Shown here: positions 1 through 4,184 of the stretch, in pieces
Position numbering within the stretch: position 1 is the stretch's first letter
Layout: each line of letters starts with the position of its first letter
Assembly (NCBI GenBank): GCA_900770865.1
Contig: CAAGLU010000344.1
Span: 1 to 8,532, forward strand
Direction: 5' to 3'
Origin: an uncultured Atopobiaceae bacterium
GTDB taxonomy: Bacteria > Actinomycetota > Coriobacteriia > Coriobacteriales > Atopobiaceae
Length of the DNA stretch: 8,532 nucleotides
Notes under the pieces: generated by a model
Databases searched by the model: none
What the model was told of the DNA's origin: nothing
Seen by the model: only the letters and a program-made list of their open reading frames with translations
Program-made: the position numbers and the translations under genes

Positions 1-34
1 AGACGTAAACATACTCGGCAATTGGGGGTCATTC

Positions 35-835
35 GTGGGCTTTCAAGACGTAAAACGCGGATTTACCAATAGAGACCCGAAAGTTTTTGCGATTATCAAC
101 CAAAAAGGCGGTGTTGGAAAATCAACGACCGCGATAAACCTTTCTGCAGCGCTTGGAGAGGCTAAGAAGAAGGTACTTGTAATCGATTTAGATCCTCAGG
201 GGAACACAACAAGCGGATATGGCATCGAGAAGGAAGATCTTGAGCACGATATGTATGATGTCTTGCTCCAAGACTTCCCAATTGAGGATGTAATTGTCAA
301 TACAGTTGAGGATAGAGTCTTTGTAGCTCCTGCGACGATCCAACTAGCGGGCGCAGAAATAGAGCTTGTATCTGCAATGGCGCGCGAAAGCATCCTCAAA
401 AGCGTTGTCGAAAAGATTAAAGAAGAATTTGACTACGTCTTTATCGACTGCCCCCCATCACTTGGATTACTCACAATCAATGCACTTGTTGCTTCAGATC
501 AACTGCTAATTCCTATACAGTGCGAGTATTACGCCCTAGAAGGAGTTACAAAGCTCATCGAATCAATGAAAATGGTTAAGAGTCGCCTTAATCCATCTCT
601 TTCGATATTTGGTGTTGTCATGACTATGTATGACACGCGCACAACGCTCTCTCACCAGGTTGTCGAGGAGTGCGAGAACTATTTTGGACAGCAGATTTTC
701 AAGACGTACATCCCTCGCAATGTCAAAATTGCTGAGGCACCAAGCCATGGTTTGCCAGTAACGATGTACGCAAGAATGAGCAAGGGCGCTTCTGCCTATA
801 CAAAACTTGCTAAGGAAGTGATTCGCCGTGGCTAA
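35..835 (+). CDS. parA: Chromosome-partitioning ATPase ParA (Soj family)
   Basis: This is a cytoplasmic P-loop ATPase that, with ParB, separates newly replicated origin regions by binding the nucleoid as an ATP dimer. The 266 residues are close to the usual 250-260. The deviant Walker A motif KGGVGKST is at residues 24-31 and includes the signature lysine K24 and the P-loop lysine K29. Walker A' is VIDLDPQGN (49-57), with the switch aspartate D53, and Walker B is FIDCPP (136-141), all typical of Soj/ParA. The GTG start at 35 has a GGGGG run at 24-28, 6 nt upstream. It gives a 16-residue extension before the first beta strand (KVFAI). The frame stays open to the left window edge, so an earlier start outside the window cannot be excluded. 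The gene overlaps parB by 8 nt. It is unusually A+T-rich (hand counts of 38-50% per 60 nt) compared with genes to the right. Family assignment is very secure; chromosomal rather than plasmid origin is inferred from the neighbours. Confidence 0.96.
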   Translation: MGFQDVKRGFTNRDPKVFAIINQKGGVGKSTTAINLSAALGEAKKKVLVIDLDPQGNTTSGYGIEKEDLEHDMYDVLLQDFPIEDVIVNTVEDRVFVAPATIQLAGAEIELVSAMARESILKSVVEKIKEEFDYVFIDCPPSLGLLTINALVASDQLLIPIQCEYYALEGVTKLIESMKMVKSRLNPSLSIFGVVMTMYDTRTTLSHQVVEECENYFGQQIFKTYIPRNVKIAEAPSHGLPVTMYARMSKGASAYTKLAKEVIRRG

Positions 836-1682
836 GAAATCAGGTTTGGGCAAGGGACTGGAATCACTGATGGGCGAAGCGAACGCAGAGGTAGGTTCTC
901 CAGCCGCAGATTCGACATTGCCAATTTCCAAGATTAAACCGAACAAAGGTCAGCCACGCAAGAACTTCAATCCTGATGAGCTTGCCGAGCTTGCTGATTC
1001 CATCAAGCAGAATGGCATACTCCAGCCAATCATTGTTCGCAAAAAGGGAACTACGTATGAGATCGTCGCGGGTGAGAGGCGCTATCAGGCGGCAAAACTT
1101 GCTGGTCTAGATGAGGTACCTGTCGTCATCAGAAATATAAGTGATGAAGACGTATTCAAGCTTGCCCTTATCGAGAACCTCCAGCGCTCTGACCTCAACC
1201 CTATCGAGGAGGCACAGGGATATAAGCAGCTGCTTGATAAAAACGGCCTCACTCAGGAAGAGGTAGCCCGTCTCGTATCTAAGTCGAGGTCAGCAATAAC
1301 CAACACGCTCCGACTGCTTGACCTTCCAGACGAAGTGCAGGAGCTCATGAGTGAAGGTAAGCTGACCGCCGGACATGCGAGGGCAATTCTCGCCGTCCCT
1401 TCTGAGGAGGGACGGGTTCGTCTTGCAGAGAAGGTCGTGGCTCAGGGATTGTCGGTACGACAGACAGAAACCCTTGCACCATTGTTTTCTGACAACAGTC
1501 AGGCGGAGCCAGTGCATCGCCAGCCTGTACCCCAGTCTTTCAAGCGTGCGGCAAGACAGATGAGACTGGCACTGGATACCAACGTCAAGGTTAAGACCGT
1601 TCGTGGAAGGAACAAGGTGGAGATTGAGTTCGCGGACGAGGACGCGCTCGCCCACCTTGTCGACCTTCTTACGAGGGACTAG
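828..1682 (+). CDS. parB: Chromosome-partitioning protein ParB (Spo0J family, parS-binding CTPase)
   Basis: ParB binds parS centromere sites near the origin, spreads as a CTP-gated clamp and stimulates the ATPase of ParA. The 284 residues show the full family layout. The N-terminal LGKGL motif (7-11) is the ParA-contacting segment. The ParB/Srx N domain contains GQPRKNF (41-47) and the CTP-binding motif GERRYQAA (82-89). The ENLQRSDLNPIEEA segment spans 116-129. A helix-turn-helix lies around 141-162 (LTQEEVARLVSKS followed by ITNTLRLL), and a lysine- and acid-rich C-terminal dimerisation domain spans about 240-284. The GTG start lies inside the end of parA (GTGGCTAA holds both the start and the parA TAA stop), so translation is probably coupled. 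The nearest purine-rich sequence (AAGGA, 812-816) is 11 nt away, which is long and fits coupling. I found no convincing parS site in the window. Composition is intermediate, richer in G+C than parA but poorer than the genes beyond 2045. Confidence 0.96.
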   Translation: MAKKSGLGKGLESLMGEANAEVGSPAADSTLPISKIKPNKGQPRKNFNPDELAELADSIKQNGILQPIIVRKKGTTYEIVAGERRYQAAKLAGLDEVPVVIRNISDEDVFKLALIENLQRSDLNPIEEAQGYKQLLDKNGLTQEEVARLVSKSRSAITNTLRLLDLPDEVQELMSEGKLTAGHARAILAVPSEEGRVRLAEKVVAQGLSVRQTETLAPLFSDNSQAEPVHRQPVPQSFKRAARQMRLALDTNVKVKTVRGRNKVEIEFADEDALAHLVDLLTRD

Positions 1683-1685
1683 GAG
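1681..1685 (+). promoter_or_regulatory. Ribosome binding site of the 81-residue membrane protein
   Basis: AGGAG is centred just after parB and shares the last two bases of the parB TAG stop. It sits 5 nt before the ATG at 1691. This fixes the start of the small gene and suggests its translation is coupled to the end of parB. Confidence 0.75.
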
Positions 1686-1690
1686 TAGGA

Positions 1691-1936
1691 ATGAAGAAAC
1701 TACTACGTGGCGTAGTGGTCATCGCAACAGCTGCCGGCGTTGGCTATGTGGTCTACAAAGAGGTTCTCTCCGACGAGGCTAAGGAGAACATCAAGAAGAT
1801 GGTGGATACGGTCAAGACCTCCTACGAGCGCATAAACGAGGTTATCAACTCGGTGAGAGGCGACGTTATGCCGGACGATGGACCTCTACCTAACGTCCAG
1901 ACAACCATGCAGCAGTGGAAAGACCTTGGATACTAG
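1691..1936 (+). CDS. Small single-pass membrane protein of unknown function in the parAB operon
   Basis: I do not recognise a family for this 81-residue protein. It starts with MKKLLRG, followed by a hydrophobic glycine/alanine/valine stretch at about residues 7-22 that would form one membrane helix. Next come a charged, probably helical segment (about 26-56, rich in K, E, D and repeating V/I/L) and a short proline-containing tail that ends in a tyrosine. No cleavage site for a signal peptidase is evident, so it is probably membrane-anchored. Translation is well supported: AGGAG at 1681-1685 lies 5 nt before the ATG and overlaps the parB stop codon, with only 8 nt between the genes. It is followed by the terminator at 1990-2024, so it is the last gene of the parAB unit. 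The general look is that of YtxH-like small membrane proteins, but sequence alone does not establish that. A role linked to chromosome partitioning or the membrane is a guess from position. Confidence 0.8.
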   Translation: MKKLLRGVVVIATAAGVGYVVYKEVLSDEAKENIKKMVDTVKTSYERINEVINSVRGDVMPDDGPLPNVQTTMQQWKDLGY

Positions 1937-1969
1937 AGAACCAGCGGAAACGGTAAGAAGATAAACTTA

Positions 1970-1983
1970 AGAACACATGTTCT
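1970..1983. repeat. 14-bp near-perfect palindrome between convergent genes
   Basis: AGAACACATGTTCT has six pairs symmetric around a two-base CA centre. Its core GAAC-N4-GTTC has the form of the Gram-positive/actinobacterial LexA (SOS) box. It lies 33 nt after the stop codon of the 81-residue protein gene and just before the terminator hairpin, in the 3' region of two convergent genes. A normal operator role is therefore doubtful. It may only be a weak second hairpin of the terminator region. Confidence 0.35.
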
Positions 1984-1989
1984 AATAAT

Positions 1990-2024
1990 GAGGGGCGATC
2001 ACCAGTGGGTGACCGCCCCTCTTT
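1990..2024. terminator. Probable bidirectional intrinsic terminator between the parAB operon and rlmN
   Basis: GAGGGGCG (1990-1997) pairs perfectly with CGCCCCTC (2014-2021). After one A-C mismatch, TCACC (1999-2003) pairs with GGTGA (2008-2012) around an AGTG loop (2004-2007). Three T residues follow on the plus strand, and an ATTATTAG tract follows on the minus strand. The T tracts are short, but the stem is strong and it sits in the 108-nt gap between two convergent genes, so I read it as serving both. The rest of the gap shows only the palindrome at 1970-1983. Confidence 0.8.
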
Positions 2025-2044
2025 CAAACAAAGCGGTAAGAAAC

Positions 2045-3103
2045 TTACAGTTCCTGCATACGCTGCCTGAGCTGCCCGCAAGCAGCATCGATGTCAGCGC
2101 CGCGGGAGTTTCTGATGGTAGCCTCAACACCAACGGAAGCCAGACGAGCAACAAACTCCTCGGCTCGCTCAGGACTTGCGGGCTTGAGCTTTGAGCCGGG
2201 GACCTCGTTGAGCTGAATTATGTTCACGTGCGCCAGGGTGCCACGGCAGAAGTCGCACAGGGCTCCAAGCTCATCCTCGTTGTCGTTGACGCCCTGGATA
2301 AGCGCGTACTCATAGGTGGGACGGCGCCCAGTCTTGTCCACATACTCGCCCATCACGTCATAGAGGTGAATGAGGGAGTACTTCTTGACGCCAGGCATGA
2401 GGATGTTGCGCGTGCTCTGGTTGGCGGAGTGAAGCGAGACGGCGAGTGTGAACTGCTCAGGCTCGTTTGCAAAACGCTTAATCATGGGGATAACGCCGCA
2501 GGTGGACACCGTAAGGTGGCGCGCGCCAATCCCCGCACCTTCAGGAGAGTTGAGGCGCCGCAGCGCGGCGAGCGTAGCATCGTAGTTCATCATGGGCTCG
2601 CCCTGCCCCATCATCACGACGCTGGTAACGCGCGTGTTGAAGTCATCACGCACGTGCATAACCTGCTCGTAGATCTCGCCAGCGGTCAGCGAGCGGGTAA
2701 GGCCCGAGGCTCCGGTTGCGCAGAACGCACAGCCCATGGCACAGCCTGCCTGGGTAGACACGCACACGGCAAGGCGGTTCTTCGAGGGCATGCCAACGCA
2801 CTCAACGGCAACTCCGTCTGGGAAGCGAAGCAGGTACTTGCGGCTACCGTCTTGCGAGACCTGCCGTGCGACCTCCTCGACGTCTCCGAGTGTGACGTAG
2901 TCCGCAAGCTGGGCTCGCAGCGCCTTGGACAGGTTGGTCATCTGGTCGAGTGAGGTGACGTTCTTGACCCACACCCAGTCCTCGATCTGCTTTGCGCGGA
3001 ACTTGGGCTGGCCCAACTCGGCGAGAAGGGTCTCAAGCTGGCCGTGCGTACAGTTTCTTAGGTCGAGCTTCTCGTTGTTTCGGTTGACGTCTTCCGTCTG
3101 CAT
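2045..3103 (-). CDS. rlmN: Dual-specificity 23S rRNA (A2503)/tRNA (A37) C2-methyltransferase RlmN
   Basis: This cytoplasmic radical-SAM enzyme methylates C2 of A2503 in 23S rRNA and of A37 in some tRNAs, tuning the peptidyl-transferase centre and decoding fidelity. With the start at 3103 it has 352 residues, normal for the family. The radical-SAM cluster motif CAMGCAFC supplies C121, C125 and C128. Seven residues before it is C114, matching E. coli C118. Near the C terminus DAACGQL holds C342, matching the methyl-carrying E. coli C355. GQGEP at 166-170 and LAVSLHSAN at about 220-228 are also family hallmarks. I chose the ATG at 3103 because AAGGGG (3115-3110 on the minus strand) lies 6 nt before it and the protein then begins MQTEDVNRNN. 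The frame stays open to 3211, but that would add 36 poorly conserved residues and run up to the ddl start. The gene is divergent from ddl. Finding both catalytic cysteines separates RlmN/Cfr from other radical-SAM proteins; RlmN is preferred over the resistance enzyme Cfr from overall similarity and the core gene setting. Confidence 0.95.
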   Translation of the reverse strand: MQTEDVNRNNEKLDLRNCTHGQLETLLAELGQPKFRAKQIEDWVWVKNVTSLDQMTNLSKALRAQLADYVTLGDVEEVARQVSQDGSRKYLLRFPDGVAVECVGMPSKNRLAVCVSTQAGCAMGCAFCATGASGLTRSLTAGEIYEQVMHVRDDFNTRVTSVVMMGQGEPMMNYDATLAALRRLNSPEGAGIGARHLTVSTCGVIPMIKRFANEPEQFTLAVSLHSANQSTRNILMPGVKKYSLIHLYDVMGEYVDKTGRRPTYEYALIQGVNDNEDELGALCDFCRGTLAHVNIIQLNEVPGSKLKPASPERAEEFVARLASVGVEATIRNSRGADIDAACGQLRQRMQEL

Positions 3104-3211
3104 TTCTGGCCCCTTGCCCTTGTCGTATGGTGTGGTGGAGTATCCTCTTTGGGTTACTGTCTCCGTGTGAGTTGAGTCTACCGCACGGCGGAGAGATGCG
3201 AGGGAGAGCAC
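3104..3211. promoter_or_regulatory. Divergent intergenic region between rlmN and ddl
   Basis: This 108-nt gap must hold the promoters of both rlmN (leftward) and the ddl-dinG unit (rightward) unless they are transcribed from outside. I see no good pair of -35/-10 boxes for either direction. The best rightward candidate, TTGTCG at about 3119-3124 with TATCCT 15 nt later, is weak. A 4-bp inverted repeat CCGC-ACG-GCGG is at 3181-3191, and the ddl ribosome binding site AGGGAG is at 3201-3206. The assignment rests on gene orientation more than on motifs. Confidence 0.4.
3110..3115 (-). promoter_or_regulatory. Ribosome binding site that sets the rlmN start
   Basis: On the minus strand AAGGGG stands 6 nt before the ATG at 3103. 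It supports this start over the longer open frame that reaches 3211. Confidence 0.65.
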
Positions 3212-4183
3212 ATGACAAGTCAGGACGTGTTGGGCCTCAAGGTTGTCGTTATCGCCGGCGGCTGGTCTGACGAGAAGGAAATTTCCCTGGACTCTGGGCG
3301 CGCGTGCCAGAAGGCGCTCATCGAGGCGGGTTTCAAGGGCGTTGACCTGCTCGATGCCGCAGATGGCGAGTTTGTGTCAAAGCTCGTTGCCGGCGGTTAC
3401 GATGTGGCCTTTGTCGCCATGCACGGACACTACGGCGAGGACGGTTGCATCCAGGGGCTCCTCGAGATTCTGCACATGCCCTACACCTTCTCGGGTGTGC
3501 TTGGGAGCGCCGTGAGTACCGAGAAGGAGATTGCCAAGACCCTCTATCGCCAGGCGGGCATCCCCACGCCGCGCGGAACCGACGTTGCAGCCGGCACAAA
3601 GCTCACAGATGACGATATCGACCGCATCGTGGACGAGCTTGGGCTGCCGCTCTTTGTGAAGCCTGCGGCAAACGGCTCGAGCTACGGCGTCACGCGTGTG
3701 ACCAGTGCTTCTCAGCTTCGCGATGCCGTGGAGCGCGCGTCGGCAGGCGGAGATCGCGCCCTTATCGAGGAGTGCATCACCGGCACCGAGATTACCGTCC
3801 CCGTGATTGGTAACGATGACCCCAAGGCACTGCCTATCGTCGAGATCGTGACCGGCGCAGAGTTCTATGACCTCAAGGTAAAGTACGAGCCCTCGTCCAT
3901 GCACCACGTGATTCCTGCTCGCCTGGAGGCTGGCGTCTACGCCCGCGCCCAGGAGCTGGCCGTTCGCGCCCACCGCGCCCTTGGCTGCCTTGGGGCTTCG
4001 CGTAGCGACTTCATTGTGCGCGAAGATGGCACTCCGGTGATTCTCGAGACCAACACCATTCCGGGCATGACCGAGACCAGCCTCCTGCCCGATTCCGCCC
4101 GTCACGGTGGCATTGAGTTCCCCGAACTCTGCAAGAAGTTCGTGGAGTATGCGCTCGAGGCTCACGGGAAGTCGGAGGAATAG
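3212..4183 (+). CDS. ddl: D-alanine--D-alanine ligase
   Basis: This cytoplasmic ATP-grasp enzyme joins two D-alanines to form the dipeptide at the end of the peptidoglycan stem peptide. The 323 residues match the family. The N-terminal AGGWSDEKEISLDSG segment (15-29) carries E21, aligned with E. coli DdlB E15. AMHGHYGEDG is at 69-78. The ATP-grasp segment VKPAANGSSYGV (149-160) contains S156, aligned with S150. In the omega loop FYDLKVKY (218-225), K224 and Y225 align with DdlB K215 and Y216. The metal and substrate site is ASRSDF (262-267) plus ETNTIPGMT (279-287). The retained tyrosine in the omega loop points to D-Ala-D-Ala rather than D-Ala-D-lactate synthesis. SRSDF replaces the usual GRxDF, a minor change that keeps the Arg and Asp. 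The ATG at 3212 has AGGGAG 5 nt upstream. The next gene begins one base after the stop, so ddl and the helicase form an operon. Which of the Ddl paralogue names applies cannot be told. Confidence 0.95.
   Translation: MTSQDVLGLKVVVIAGGWSDEKEISLDSGRACQKALIEAGFKGVDLLDAADGEFVSKLVAGGYDVAFVAMHGHYGEDGCIQGLLEILHMPYTFSGVLGSAVSTEKEIAKTLYRQAGIPTPRGTDVAAGTKLTDDDIDRIVDELGLPLFVKPAANGSSYGVTRVTSASQLRDAVERASAGGDRALIEECITGTEITVPVIGNDDPKALPIVEIVTGAEFYDLKVKYEPSSMHHVIPARLEAGVYARAQELAVRAHRALGCLGASRSDFIVREDGTPVILETNTIPGMTETSLLPDSARHGGIEFPELCKKFVEYALEAHGKSEE
4174..4178 (+). promoter_or_regulatory. Ribosome binding site that sets the start of the dinG-like gene
   Basis: GGAGG lies within the last codons of ddl, 6 nt before the ATG at 4185. 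It supports this start over an in-frame ATG at 4107, which has no such site and lies 26 codons upstream inside ddl. Confidence 0.8.
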
Positions 4184-4184
4184 C

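Noticed and set aside
2221..2230. TGTTCACGTG as a possible parS site
   Set aside because: The parS consensus is a 16-bp palindrome with GTTNCACGTGAAAC. Here one base is missing on the left and the right half does not match. Other CACGTG hits (about 2651, 3904, 7336, 7564) also lack the flanks.
2228..2953. A 241-codon open frame on the plus strand
   Set aside because: It is antisense to rlmN, whose catalytic residues are all present. The translation looks like shadow coding and there is no fitting ribosome binding site.
3104..3211. A longer rlmN frame starting at 3211 on the minus strand, adding 36 residues
   Set aside because: The added residues are not typical of RlmN, the good ribosome binding site is at 3115-3110, and the long form would leave no room between rlmN and ddl.
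4107..4184. A longer start of the dinG-like gene at ATG 4107
   Set aside because: It lies inside ddl and adds 26 residues of low-complexity Ser/Arg-rich sequence, while the ATG at 4185 has GGAGG at ideal spacing.
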